A stretch of 64,000 nt of DNA, from IMG/VR virus record IMGVR_UViG_3300006086_000145, positions 1 through 64,000 of that record; one strand, written 5' to 3'. A program made the translations under genes and the position numbers. Below are positions 30,688-40,442 of this stretch, one piece after another. Position 1 is the first letter of the stretch, and each line of letters opens with the position of its first letter. The stretch comes from a virus. The notes under the pieces are model-generated. The model did no database searches and was not told the origin of the DNA. It saw only the letters and a list, made by a program, of their open reading frames with translations.

Positions 30688-32385
30688 TTAGTTAGCTAAA
30701 CCAGTAACAATTGCGCGGAATTTCTGAGCTACGGCAAAAGTAACAGACAAAGCATTGGCGCTGGTGAATGTGATTGATTCAGGGATAATCACTTCATCAA
30801 GTTCATCAACGATGCTAACTTGAACATACTTGTTGTTCATGTTGTGGGTAACAGTTGCAGAGGTAACAGCAGAAGCTGTACCATCATACATGAAGTAACC
30901 CGCAGCCAAACGAGTGGTCAAGTTAGTGATAGCAGTAGTAGAACCCGCTACCAAACCAGTTACGTAACCTTTAGATACCGCAGTAGTTGAGCTACCAGCT
31001 GATTGGTCAGAAGAAGACAAGGTCAAAGGACCAGTCATTGCTTGAGCACCATCACGGTATACAACACGGTTACGTAATTCAGTGTCATCAATAGAAACAC
31101 CAGTACCGTCTACAATGATACCAGAAGCAGAGGCAGTTTTAACAGACAGTGCAGTACCGCCAGCGCCTTGCAAACCGTTACCAACGATAGAAGTGTTCAA
31201 ATGAGAAGCAACAACACCATTTGCAGCGATAGTCAAACCAGAGGTAGACAATGCTAACGCAGCATCCGACAGTTTAACCGACAACTGTGCATTAGATGCA
31301 GTAGATGCAGTAGAACCATCAACTGTGGTGAACAAGCCACCAGCTGCCAATGCGTCAACACCAACTTCATTAGTTGGTAATGAAGTGATACCTGCACCAA
31401 GGTTTACAGAAATAGTATTGCCAGATTTTGACAAGCCTACGCCAGTAGTTACACCAGACAATCCACCGAACTCAGCCCAGTTAGTACCGTTATAACGAAT
31501 GAACATACCGCCCAAACGATCCCAAGCCAAAGCGCCTTGGCCTTGAGCAACTACGTCATACGCAACAACGAAAGCAGTACCGTTGTATTGTACAATGTCG
31601 TTAGCTGCTACGCCAGAGATTGTACCGAAATTGGCATGCAATGCTGCAGGGTTGCTGATAACATAACGAGCACCTGTTGCAGGAGTAGCACCTGGATCCA
31701 AAGTAGCATCAACTTGAACACCGTCTACGTCTGCTTGGAAATCCATCTTAGAAAGTGCAACATCTAAGTCGATTTTACGCAAAGCATCCGTAGCATTTAC
31801 AGGTGCAGCAATACCTGTCAAGGTGTTGCCACCAAGATTCAAAGCACCGCCTAAGGTATCACCAGCTTTGTTAACTGGTACGTAACCGATAGTAGCTTGT
31901 TTGCCATTCAATTGAGTTTGAATTGCAGAAGTTACGCCGTGTACGTATTCAATTTCAGCAGCAGTGGTGGTAGCAGCAACAGCAACTTTACCACTTGAAT
32001 CAGAAACTACAGCAAGGCTTGCGCCCAAGTTTGCAGAAACGATTGAAGTAGCAGCACCAGTGATGGTAGCTTGTTTAGTAGCCAAGCCAGTATCAACATA
32101 ACCTTTTGCAGCAGCAGTAGTATCAGGTGCACCAGTTTGGTCAGCAGAAGACAAGGTCAAAGGACCTGTCATAGAAGCAGAGCCATCGAGTTTCATGTAC
32201 TGAGACAATGCACCTGAACCAGTTGCAATGATTTGTACTGAAACACCATCGTAATATTTCAACGCAAGAGTAGTAGTGTTGTACCAAGCTTGTGATAACG
32301 CGGGAGAAGCTGGATCGGTTGCCAATTGTTCAAATTTCAAATTCTTAATCTGACCAGCGACCGATAAGTGACCATTGAGATTCAT
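30688..32385 (-). CDS. Tail-fibre protein with T4/lambda-type repeats, 565 aa
   Basis: The start MNLNGHLSVAGQIKNLKFEQLA is a fibre-attachment type sequence. Phage fibre repeats follow, including DGSASMTGPLTLSSADQ and GAQAMTGPLTLSSSDQ with '...AAAKGYV' ends. A long central part resembles other large-phage fibre shafts (VALSKMDFQADVDGVQVD). The C-terminus is one TWnInHnL-type beta domain (TVTHNMNN...IIPESITF). A trimeric fibre is expected. The protein probably binds the host receptor together with the downstream small tip proteins. Confidence 0.85.
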   Translation of the reverse strand: MNLNGHLSVAGQIKNLKFEQLATDPASPALSQAWYNTTTLALKYYDGVSVQIIATGSGALSQYMKLDGSASMTGPLTLSSADQTGAPDTTAAAKGYVDTGLATKQATITGAATSIVSANLGASLAVVSDSSGKVAVAATTTAAEIEYVHGVTSAIQTQLNGKQATIGYVPVNKAGDTLGGALNLGGNTLTGIAAPVNATDALRKIDLDVALSKMDFQADVDGVQVDATLDPGATPATGARYVISNPAALHANFGTISGVAANDIVQYNGTAFVVAYDVVAQGQGALAWDRLGGMFIRYNGTNWAEFGGLSGVTTGVGLSKSGNTISVNLGAGITSLPTNEVGVDALAAGGLFTTVDGSTASTASNAQLSVKLSDAALALSTSGLTIAANGVVASHLNTSIVGNGLQGAGGTALSVKTASASGIIVDGTGVSIDDTELRNRVVYRDGAQAMTGPLTLSSSDQSAGSSTTAVSKGYVTGLVAGSTTAITNLTTRLAAGYFMYDGTASAVTSATVTHNMNNKYVQVSIVDELDEVIIPESITFTSANALSVTFAVAQKFRAIVTGLAN

Positions 32386-32443
32386 ATAAAACTCCTAAAG
32401 ATGCGTCGGGATTAACGCTATACTTAAATTACAGAATACAAAA

Positions 32444-33235
32444 CTACGCAGATACTTTCTTAATTAGGTCCACATCCTTAACAAATGGAAAGGACTTCAA
32501 CTTTTGTAGTAGGTTACTAGACGCTTTAGTTCCCCCTACGGTGTCCTCATACCGATTCGAGTAATCCCGAACTTCGATATTGAAAGACTCTACGCTGATC
32601 AAGGTTTCAACATAGTACAGGAGTCTCTCTACTTCGGAGCACACGCCTGTTTGATCCTCATACGTCTGTGTAAGATCATCCATGTATAAAATCAAACCAT
32701 CTGGAAATGACTGATTTGAAGTTACCTTGCGCTTTACTATATTTGAACCTAACAAACAATCAAGCTCAAATAGTTCAAACATTGTAGCGTTCAGGTAAGC
32801 TATGAGCGATTCTGTTATGAAAGAGAATGCTAAAATAGGAGGCTTACCCGCAGCACAATCTATTGAATGGTAAAATGCGAATAACAGTTGTTGATGTATC
32901 TTTATCCAATGGCGTATAAAATTGGAATCAAATATATCAATATGCTTATCAAATATTTCGCATATACCTTTGAAAGATTTGCGCAATTCATTGCCAATGA
33001 TATTAGTGTCATCAGCAAGAATAACGTCTTTGTCTAAGAATTGGTTTTCAACAAAGTATAGCACGTTGTTGTGGGTATTAAACATCAGCAGAAGGACTTC
33101 TCGCGCAGTCTCACTTATACCGTGTTTACTACTAATAGTTTCGTTCAAGATAAAAGCCTTGGAGTTGTAGAATCCTTCCAAGGCTTTAGCTGACGCTGAA
33201 CGGTAGCGTATGTTGTTACGTACAAAATGAGTCAT
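32444..33235 (-). CDS. Hypothetical protein, 263 aa
   Basis: Helix-rich and acidic with a soluble profile, unlike its fibre neighbours; no repeats or collagen. It lies immediately before (in transcription, after) a membrane coiled-coil protein with one base between them. Not recognised; possibly a fibre assembly factor. Confidence 0.7.
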   Translation of the reverse strand: MTHFVRNNIRYRSASAKALEGFYNSKAFILNETISSKHGISETAREVLLLMFNTHNNVLYFVENQFLDKDVILADDTNIIGNELRKSFKGICEIFDKHIDIFDSNFIRHWIKIHQQLLFAFYHSIDCAAGKPPILAFSFITESLIAYLNATMFELFELDCLLGSNIVKRKVTSNQSFPDGLILYMDDLTQTYEDQTGVCSEVERLLYYVETLISVESFNIEVRDYSNRYEDTVGGTKASSNLLQKLKSFPFVKDVDLIKKVSA

Positions 33236-33236
33236 T

Positions 33237-33770
33237 TTATAAAGGCCGGTTACGATCTTGGATTCTGGACATACCTAACAATGCACCAATGATTTGACTT
33301 TGCTTATCACTGATATTGTGCATTGCACGTATGAGTTCTTGCATCATGGTGTGTAACATATCGTCACGCGATTTTGAACCATGATGTTGTTCAACAATAT
33401 TAGATAACATTGTGCGAATTTCAGCTACAGCCGTTATTGCGACACTGTCCTTCTTATCCATCATACCATCTAGTTTATCTAAAGCCTGAATAATCTTTTC
33501 TACTGCTTTGTCCGGATTATTTTTTATATCTGCTTCTAATCTCTGCAATACTTCATTGAACCTAAGATTCTGATCTAACAGTTTATTCAAAGTAGTATCG
33601 CTAACAACATCCAATTTACCTTCTAGCTCTTTATTGTCTTTTTTAAGTTGTCGATTCTCCGAAATTAGAGGCAACACAAATAAGTAGTAGCCTATTAGGC
33701 AAGCTACAGCAACTATAACCGAAGCAATAGTTGGTAAAGGAGTATTTACGAGCACTTCTATACCATTCAT
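33237..33770 (-). CDS. Membrane-anchored coiled-coil protein, 177 aa
   Basis: The ATG at 33770 has AAGG upstream; a GTG eight codons earlier is less likely. One N-terminal membrane span (about 14-36) precedes long helices (LKKDNKELEGKL ... DKLDGMMDKKDS) predicted to be a coiled coil. The layout resembles phage inner-membrane lysis or superinfection proteins, but no family is recognised. Confidence 0.65.
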   Translation of the reverse strand: MNGIEVLVNTPLPTIASVIVAVACLIGYYLFVLPLISENRQLKKDNKELEGKLDVVSDTTLNKLLDQNLRFNEVLQRLEADIKNNPDKAVEKIIQALDKLDGMMDKKDSVAITAVAEIRTMLSNIVEQHHGSKSRDDMLHTMMQELIRAMHNISDKQSQIIGALLGMSRIQDRNRPL

Positions 33771-33784
33771 ATTCAAAAACCTTT

Positions 33785-34060
33785 TTATTTGCACTCAATG
33801 TTAGTAGGCTCTACATTGATGTGCTGGTATTTGTTCGCATCGAGTGTGATTTTAACTTTAGATAGCTTTGGTTTAAGTTCCGTACAATCTTTCCCTTCAG
33901 TAGAAGTTGTCACACAGGTCTCAACGACACATGCTAAGGTAGATAGTGCTACAATTTCCTTACTGCGATTTTCGGATGTCGTGAATATAGGTACTAGTGA
34001 TACAATAAGAAGTAGCACAATAACAGACACTATAAGCACTCTCGCTATCCAGAGATTCAT
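33785..34060 (-). CDS. Small single-span protein, 91 aa
   Basis: An N-terminal membrane span (about 5-25) and a periplasmic part with four cysteines (CVVETCVTTSTEGKDC and a final Cys) that could form disulfides. It overlaps the exported protein gene by four bases, so they may act together in the envelope. Confidence 0.6.
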   Translation of the reverse strand: MNLWIARVLIVSVIVLLLIVSLVPIFTTSENRSKEIVALSTLACVVETCVTTSTEGKDCTELKPKLSKVKITLDANKYQHINVEPTNIECK

Positions 34061-34809
34061 CGTATTTTTAATTCCTCAGATTTAACTGCCTCGAATATTT
34101 CGTTTTGTTTATTCAAAACAGTAATACGTTGTAGATTTACTTCAACTGTCATTTTATCTGAATGTGAGACAATATTTTTAGGTTCTATCCATAGAGATAC
34201 GGCAGTGTTTGAATCTGGTCTAAAAATAGAGAACTCTAAATGCTTTGAATTTTGCATAAACATTTTTGATATAGTGTCACCAAAAATGAAATGCTCTGTG
34301 TCAGAATCATACAAGGAAGGTAACAAGTTAATAATAACGATGTTTTCCTTATGTTCTAATTCTGACAACAAAATCTTTAAATGTAATTGGGTTTTAATGC
34401 GATGGACTTCTCCAAGCTGAGTTGGACAATATGTATCACACACTACATGTATAGCAGATTTAGGCTCGAATGCCTGAACAATCCGTTTAATTTGTGTGGA
34501 ATAGTTGTCAACTCGGGAGAAAAGAGGAATAACGGTCAGATTACTAGAAGCTGGCACGTCATCGAATCCCAGTACGACTAAATTATCGTATTTCTTAGCA
34601 GTTAGGATAGCAGTGATAGTATCTTTACGGTTGTCATAGGCATCATAAATGAAGTCCCGTACTGTAAAGATATGAACTGTGGAAGGGTAGTAGTTAGCTA
34701 ATGTGTTGTCGTAGATTCTTGCAGCGTCCCCAGATTCCACAATCAATGTAGATGCAAAAGAAGCAGCGTTACATGATAACGCTAGGATGACGCTGAATAG
34801 TCGAATCAT
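34057..34809 (-). CDS. Exported hypothetical protein, 250 aa
   Basis: A clean signal peptide (about residues 1-19, ending SFAS) precedes an alpha/beta protein. TLIVESGDAARIYDN, DNLVVLGFDDVPASS and IVIINLLPSLYDSD stand where a SGNH-hydrolase would have blocks I, III and V, but the key Ser and Asn are not clear, so I do not claim an enzyme. It overlaps genes on both sides and is probably periplasmic. Confidence 0.65.
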   Translation of the reverse strand: MIRLFSVILALSCNAASFASTLIVESGDAARIYDNTLANYYPSTVHIFTVRDFIYDAYDNRKDTITAILTAKKYDNLVVLGFDDVPASSNLTVIPLFSRVDNYSTQIKRIVQAFEPKSAIHVVCDTYCPTQLGEVHRIKTQLHLKILLSELEHKENIVIINLLPSLYDSDTEHFIFGDTISKMFMQNSKHLEFSIFRPDSNTAVSLWIEPKNIVSHSDKMTVEVNLQRITVLNKQNEIFEAVKSEELKIR

Positions 34810-35651
34810 TAGAATATTACCTTAGGTGATATTTCTGCACGACCTAAAAATGGAATTGCAAAAATGATTTGCACATTGGCAGCATCTATTATTTGGATAG
34901 ATGCTGGAATTACTTTCATGTTGTTTGTATCGAATACTTCTACAAGCACATTAGATTTGTTAAACGTGTGCGTTATGTTCCAAGTATCGGAAGCCGCAGT
35001 TGGTGTGTATACAAGAACACGTAGTCCTATAATCTCAGATTCTAAAACTTGGACCCTTGTACGTAAGTTTACAAACTGTGTGTTTAAATTCGTTTGCAAA
35101 GTCTTTACGGTAGTAGTTAGAGAACGTACAGCGTTCAACGCAGTGTCAATCCAACTTCTAGGTACAACTTCTGTAGATAAATAATCTCCGACAGGTGTAG
35201 GTCTAGGTGTCAATGCACCTGTCATCGAACCTCCAGTTAAATCTAATGCACCTACATCAGCCGCCGTAGTATTGTGAGGGTTACCCGCAGTCGCAACATG
35301 GTCCCTTGCATACTGATCTGATGGTATAGCAGTATCCCAAGTTTGCGCGATCCAAACAGCACTCAATACAGTCATTTCAACCCAAGTCTGGTTATAACCA
35401 TTGCTAGGTGTTCTATTAACTCTGCGTAGAACTTTATTGAAGTTCGGAGAACTGGAATCAGTAACAAGCCACATTAAATCAAGTGGCATAACTGCGGTGT
35501 AAGGTTCAGCAGTAGCTACTATAAATCTAATTGGTTGGTACGATGTAACACTATCCTGTAATGTAATTGTTACAGGGTTTGCAGACGTTAAGCCACGTTT
35601 ATTAGCATACGTCATCAACCCTGTAACTAGGTCTGAAACTGTTGAGTACAT
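34809..35651 (-). CDS. Tail-fibre protein, 280 aa
   Basis: Contains ATAGNPHNTTAADVGALDLTGGSMTGAL, the conserved hinge of many phage fibres (NPH....DVGA, then G..MTG.L). A helical trimer-forming stretch follows (LTTTVKTLQTNLNTQFVNLRTRVQVLESE) and a C-terminal TWnInHtF beta domain. The N-terminal 110 residues likely attach it to the baseplate. Confidence 0.82.
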   Translation of the reverse strand: MYSTVSDLVTGLMTYANKRGLTSANPVTITLQDSVTSYQPIRFIVATAEPYTAVMPLDLMWLVTDSSSPNFNKVLRRVNRTPSNGYNQTWVEMTVLSAVWIAQTWDTAIPSDQYARDHVATAGNPHNTTAADVGALDLTGGSMTGALTPRPTPVGDYLSTEVVPRSWIDTALNAVRSLTTTVKTLQTNLNTQFVNLRTRVQVLESEIIGLRVLVYTPTAASDTWNITHTFNKSNVLVEVFDTNNMKVIPASIQIIDAANVQIIFAIPFLGRAEISPKVIF

Positions 35652-35666
35652 AATTGAGTGCCCTTA

Positions 35667-36134
35667 TTAGATGCCTTCTCGGAGCTTATTAATACCTTTA
35701 ACAACTTGTAATAAAGTAGCAGCATCTACAGTTTTTAATTCGTGTCCATTTGCTGTTATAACACGTAAATTAAATGACTTCTTTGGATCAATGTTAGATA
35801 ACATTAAACATTGTGTGGCATGTGCGCTAGCCACATCATCCGCACAGTACACGGTATCGTTTAATGAAAAACCTTCTGCCACTTTATTGATAATATCGCG
35901 TTTAGCATTCGGTATAGCACCAGCTTCTACAGAAGCGATACTAGCACCTGAATCCACCATTTGACCCAATGCTACATTTACACTAAAGTCTGCAGGACGT
36001 CTACATAGAGTGCTGTGTTGTGCTTGGCTTATTTGGATAGAGTTTGCAGGTATCTCGTGAACTTTATGTTGATTACTGTTATATAACCCTAGTATCTCAC
36101 CAATTGAATTGTAACTAACGTAATATATGTTCAT
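35667..36134 (-). CDS. Tail-fibre-associated protein, DUF4376-like
   Basis: 155 residues from the ATG at 36134. MNIYYVSYNSIGEILGLY... resembles the N-termini of fibre assembly proteins. The rest (VNVALGQMVDSG..., VYCADDVASAHATQCLMLSN..., ANGHELKTVDAATLLQVVKGINKL) follows the DUF4376 pattern of a short helix pair ending with 'l...d...ll.v...i..l'. Probably a fibre chaperone or small structural subunit. Confidence 0.6.
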   Translation of the reverse strand: MNIYYVSYNSIGEILGLYNSNQHKVHEIPANSIQISQAQHSTLCRRPADFSVNVALGQMVDSGASIASVEAGAIPNAKRDIINKVAEGFSLNDTVYCADDVASAHATQCLMLSNIDPKKSFNLRVITANGHELKTVDAATLLQVVKGINKLREGI

Positions 36135-36135
36135 A

Positions 36136-36909
36136 TTATTGCACCAAGTACCAATAGAAATCCCAACCAGTTGCAGCCGCACCTGCTAACAAACCATTAT
36201 CTGCGGTTAGAGTTACAGAGCCGCTGCTTATTGTAGTCACACCAACTTTATTTGCGACCGCAGAAGTTGGATCAATCCATTGCAGGACAAAGCTCAAGGC
36301 ATTAGTATCTACAGAAGCAGTAAGCGCACTAGGTAGTAAAACAGTTTTTATTTGACCCACAGTAGCATCCGTGTATCTACCCCATTGCATAACGCGGCCT
36401 GTGCTCATCTTCTCACTAGATGCCGTAGCACTAGTTGTGTATATAGGACTAGCACCATCTGTACCCGCAGGGCCTTGAGGTCCCGTAGGACCGGCAGGGC
36501 CAGTAGCACCTTGAGGACCAATAGAACCCAAAGTACCAGAAGCCCCAGCAGGACCAATAGGACCAGCATCACCTTTTGGTCCAGTACAACCTGGAATACC
36601 ATTAGCACCATCTTTACCATTGCGTCCAGAAGGGCCTGGATTACCTTGAGGCCCAGTTGAACCTCTAGGACCTACACCTATGTTAGCTACAGTCATAAAT
36701 CCTGGAACTTGAAGTATAGTAGAATCTGAGCGCGTTAATTCTAACACACCTGTATCACTATTATACTTAGCACTAGAAACATAAATATCTTGCTGCTGTC
36801 CACTACTAGGAGATTGGGCTTCTACCGCAGAACCATTATACACCAATTGATCTTTTGGTTGAGCATTTGCTCCAACACCTATCATAGATACGGGCGTTTT
36901 TGTTAGCAT
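36136..36909 (-). CDS. Collagen-like tail protein 1, 257 aa
   Basis: Start chosen at the ATG at 36909 with AAGGT upstream. An N-terminal beta module ([19 protein letters not shown]...[13 protein letters not shown]) precedes a Gly-X-Y run of about 25 triplets with a single cysteine ([10 protein letters not shown]). The C-terminal domain (about 85 residues) is not collagen and is unlike the other three copies. Gly-X-Y trimers form rigid stalks in phage fibres. It is the first of four paralogues in this strand block. Confidence 0.82.
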   Translation of the reverse strand: MLTKTPVSMIGVGANAQPKDQLVYNGSAVEAQSPSSGQQQDIYVSSAKYNSDTGVLELTRSDSTILQVPGFMTVANIGVGPRGSTGPQGNPGPSGRNGKDGANGIPGCTGPKGDAGPIGPAGASGTLGSIGPQGATGPAGPTGPQGPAGTDGASPIYTTSATASSEKMSTGRVMQWGRYTDATVGQIKTVLLPSALTASVDTNALSFVLQWIDPTSAVANKVGVTTISSGSVTLTADNGLLAGAAATGWDFYWYLVQ

Positions 36910-36919
36910 ATCAATTACC

Positions 36920-37087
36920 TTACGAAGTTGGTAACCAAGTTGTGTTATCTGCACTGCGAACTTGTGTATTAAAGGGGCCCATAGGGACCCAAGCATTGTT
37001 CGCAGGACTTCTAACTTTCCAACCGTAGTTACTAAAGTTTTTTACCCAAGATGATTGGGCTGTCTTACGGACTTGTAAAACTATCAT
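36920..37087 (-). CDS. Small virion protein, 55 aa, paralogue of the N-terminus of the 1114-aa protein
   Basis: The ATG at 37087 lies in an ATGA overlap with the stop of the upstream gene and has GGAAAG before it. [25 protein letters not shown]...[10 protein letters not shown] aligns with NDWLDICQSEWHVRNAANTDWIRL...RHGTNNYWLP at the start of the 1114-residue protein encoded just upstream. It is therefore a stand-alone copy of that attachment-type domain. Confidence 0.75.
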   Translation of the reverse strand: MIVLQVRKTAQSSWVKNFSNYGWKVRSPANNAWVPMGPFNTQVRSADNTTWLPTS

Positions 37088-40000
37088 GGTGCTTTCCTCT
37101 GAGTCTTATTATAGATGTGGTATCCTACTTGAGTCGTCGGATTTACAACATACGTGTAAGGCTTTAAATTACTTGAAAATGCAGTGTTAGTTCCTTGATT
37201 AGTCCACACACCATTAACTGCTGTCCAGTATGTATTAGTTTCCATACTATAAACCGCACCACCCGCTACTGTAGTTCCAGGAGAAGTCACATTAGAGAAC
37301 GTAGCAGCAGCTTGAGAATAAGCGTAGAAGCCTATAGGTGATGATGTTTTAAATCTAAACAAACTTGGGTTACTGTTTAAATCAAGTGTACATGTTTGTC
37401 CATATACATTGCTTCCAAACGGTGTAGTTTGAAACGTAAATACATCACCAGCTCTAGTAACACGAATTTTCGTAGAGCCTCCACTCCAAGGTCCGCGTAC
37501 GGGCGTTTCAGCAGCAGGATAAGAGGATATCTCTGTTTGAAACAAGTTATTAACAAGAAGTACACCAAATCCGGATAAAGGTGGATCACCTCCACCAGTA
37601 CGTGCTATAACTAATGAATACACTGAACCGGAGGCTTGAGCAAAACCTATGACCAAACCTATAGTGTCATCATCCGGGTCCGTACTAGACAGAGTAGCTT
37701 CAAACACATAATCTGAATAAGCGGTTGGTGATACAATACTTATAGGATTAGTAGAATTTATTGAATTTGAAAAACTGTTGGCCGCACTATCATAAGACCA
37801 AGATGTAGCAGCCGCATCCCTTGCCATTTGAGCTGCACTGTCGTTCACATAATACATAGCACCATTAACTCTAGGCCATGTATTAAAAATAGTAGACAAA
37901 CTAGGTGCAGCATTAGCAGCCATATAAGTATTTGCTTGCGATACAGTGTCGAAAATAGGTGCATTTATTTGTTGTATCAACGGTGTGTTGTTTGTATACG
38001 TTTTAGTGTATTCAAAATAATCACCGTACCAATCATTAGAGGTTGTAGTTGCTATACGACTTCCACCATCTAATATAGAACAACAAAACCAAGCATTGTT
38101 GGTACCTGACGTAGTGTTCTCTAACAATGCTGTTAAGAAATACTGACCCGGCGGTACTGTAATTGAACTCGTTGTAACACTTGGTAAGGAATACTCCCCT
38201 ACTAACATTGGTGTAGGTAAATTTGGTCCAGATATATAAAGAGCACAATAGTCATCAGCATGACCTGGTACAGTTAAATGACCGTCAGTTAGATTGAGCA
38301 TCGTCATTAAAACTGCACACGAGAATTCCTTCATTTTAAGATCAGCAGATAGGCCTATCTTCTTACTACCATTATAAACACTTACATAATAGCTGGTGTC
38401 TTCAAATACATGAGGCATACCAGTCATAAAATTCTGCATGCCAATGTGTGCATCCCAAACAGTGGGGCAATACGTGGTTTGTTGCCACCAAGAAGGTCCT
38501 GCTACTCTACCAACAGCAGCACTATTAATACCGACAGCATTAGGAATAACTAACGTACCGTATCCCCAAGCAGCGTAACGATACACGACACCAGTAGATT
38601 CAATACGATTACCATTGTAATCAATATGTATGTTATCCGGTACCCCGGTACCGTCACCCGGAGAGGGTCCAACACCTATAGTAGCATACTCGACTAAACA
38701 GAAAGCATTTGCAGCAGCAGTAAATGCAACTACAGTATCACCTAATGTTTTATCTGCGAATGTTTGACCGCATGTTACTAGTACAGCAGTTGGTCCCGGA
38801 CATTCAACTAGAAACGCCCACGTAGTTTGACCAGAACCTGTAACACGCACACGCACATCACCAGAAGCTGGGTTATACGGGAATGTTATCTGACCTTCGT
38901 TAGATACTGCACCTGTAGTCGCAATTAACGTCTGGCCTTGGTATACGTCAAATGTATCAGGAATAGCGAAGGCATTATAACGCAATATAGAATCACCGGC
39001 TGTTGAGCCTAAATCGAAATAAATATCTGTAGCTCCAGCACCACCAGATTTAACTGAGTTGTTAGGATCACAAGGTGCTGGTTTAGCGCTACTACCTGCA
39101 GCATCAGGACATGATATGTTATACGCCCATGTAGTATCACCCGAAGAAGAGGTTATACGAACCATAATCTTAGTGTTATTACCTATAGGTGTGTATTGAA
39201 ATTTCAACGTACCTGTATTAGATACAGCCGTACCTGTTGTTGCTATCTTTGTACTACCTTGGAAAATATCCATCTGATCTGGAATATTAAACATTTGATA
39301 GTCAACAACAACTTGACCAGCAGTAGAACCCATATCATGTACAACTTCATTGATTGGTCCACTACCTGTACTAGGTTGAAAGTTACCTAAACAAGGTGCA
39401 GGGTTAGTCAATGTACCTAATTCATTCTTCGTACCAGGACATGGAATACGTAACGACCATGTGTTTGTAGCAATATCAGTACGCGCACGTATAAATATGT
39501 TGTGGTCACCTCCACCGGCAGCACTATCGTATTGAAATGATAGTCTACCTGTACCTTGTACATGACCATTTGTATCTGCTACTGAAACGCCGGCATAATA
39601 TATAACGAACCCAGTAAAACCATTACTCGCATCGTATTCAATATCTACTTGGCCAGAAACACCACCAAGATTTACATACGCTTCTGTAATAAGAGAAGCA
39701 CCATCGCTATTGATAGTACACGGACAGTTATTTGGAGAAGTTTTAGTACCAGCTCCCGTTCCTGTACTAGGTGCAGCTGGTTTGACAGTTTCAGGTACAC
39801 CTGTGCCCGGTCTAGGTAATACTGTAGTACCATCAGGTTTTTTCACAACAGCAGCATTTGCACCACAGGCATCTGGCAAGTCATAGCCAGTAGGGTAAGT
39901 ACCACCAGAATATGTACCACCAGGACAAGATTTATCTCCAGAACCAGCAGAAGATTTATCTACAGTCTTGCTTGTATAATCTGGATTATTTGGTGAGTTA

Positions 40001-40428
40001 TTACCAGTGTTGTTTACTATTACAGGTGGGGTGGTTGGAGTTGTAGTACCGCCTGATGGTCCAGTTGGTGTAACTGTAGGTACAACAACAGGTTTTGGTT
40101 TAACGTAAGTTGTAGGATCCCATGGATTTACTTGTGTTGTTTCATTAGGATAACCGACATCAGGACTTTTAACTGTAGGCACAGGACTACCCGTACCGTT
40201 AGTACCCTTACCGTCAACTGTACCACCATAAGCATCAGTAGTACAGTCATCATCAGATAAGCAGTTTACTGGTAACCAATAGTTATTAGTACCGTGACGA
40301 ACCATAAGACCTTGCGCGGGAGTCAAGCGAATCCAATCTGTGTTGGCAGCGTTACGCACATGCCATTCTGACTGGCATATATCTAGCCAGTCGTTATTAT
40401 TCACCATTCTAATACGAAGACGTGCCAT
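37084..40428 (-). CDS. Large repeat-containing adhesin / tail protein, 1114 aa
   Basis: The N-terminal domain (residues 1-55, W-rich) is duplicated in the small gene after it. A Pro/Thr/Gly linker leads to three about 90-residue beta repeats, each 'hhDhGSTAGqvhhdY...ipD..di.qG...iattG.vsn.G.l.f.Y.......v.vr....tTWa..i.CPg', and a fourth divergent one. The C-terminal third holds a LamG/concanavalin-like domain (YVFEATLSSTDPDDDTIGLVIGF ... FGVLL ... KIRVTRAGDVFTFQT...IGFYAYSQAAATFSNV). Paired CP motifs at repeat ends suggest disulfides or metal sites. I infer host-glycan binding by a side fibre. Confidence 0.82.
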   Translation of the reverse strand: MARLRIRMVNNNDWLDICQSEWHVRNAANTDWIRLTPAQGLMVRHGTNNYWLPVNCLSDDDCTTDAYGGTVDGKGTNGTGSPVPTVKSPDVGYPNETTQVNPWDPTTYVKPKPVVVPTVTPTGPSGGTTTPTTPPVIVNNTGNNSPNNPDYTSKTVDKSSAGSGDKSCPGGTYSGGTYPTGYDLPDACGANAAVVKKPDGTTVLPRPGTGVPETVKPAAPSTGTGAGTKTSPNNCPCTINSDGASLITEAYVNLGGVSGQVDIEYDASNGFTGFVIYYAGVSVADTNGHVQGTGRLSFQYDSAAGGGDHNIFIRARTDIATNTWSLRIPCPGTKNELGTLTNPAPCLGNFQPSTGSGPINEVVHDMGSTAGQVVVDYQMFNIPDQMDIFQGSTKIATTGTAVSNTGTLKFQYTPIGNNTKIMVRITSSSGDTTWAYNISCPDAAGSSAKPAPCDPNNSVKSGGAGATDIYFDLGSTAGDSILRYNAFAIPDTFDVYQGQTLIATTGAVSNEGQITFPYNPASGDVRVRVTGSGQTTWAFLVECPGPTAVLVTCGQTFADKTLGDTVVAFTAAANAFCLVEYATIGVGPSPGDGTGVPDNIHIDYNGNRIESTGVVYRYAAWGYGTLVIPNAVGINSAAVGRVAGPSWWQQTTYCPTVWDAHIGMQNFMTGMPHVFEDTSYYVSVYNGSKKIGLSADLKMKEFSCAVLMTMLNLTDGHLTVPGHADDYCALYISGPNLPTPMLVGEYSLPSVTTSSITVPPGQYFLTALLENTTSGTNNAWFCCSILDGGSRIATTTSNDWYGDYFEYTKTYTNNTPLIQQINAPIFDTVSQANTYMAANAAPSLSTIFNTWPRVNGAMYYVNDSAAQMARDAAATSWSYDSAANSFSNSINSTNPISIVSPTAYSDYVFEATLSSTDPDDDTIGLVIGFAQASGSVYSLVIARTGGGDPPLSGFGVLLVNNLFQTEISSYPAAETPVRGPWSGGSTKIRVTRAGDVFTFQTTPFGSNVYGQTCTLDLNSNPSLFRFKTSSPIGFYAYSQAAATFSNVTSPGTTVAGGAVYSMETNTYWTAVNGVWTNQGTNTAFSSNLKPYTYVVNPTTQVGYHIYNKTQRKAP

Positions 40429-40442
40429 ATCACTATCACCTA

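Noticed and set aside
34057-34809. SGNH/GDSL hydrolase
   Set aside because: Block order is suggestive but the catalytic Ser, Asn and His cannot be placed with confidence.
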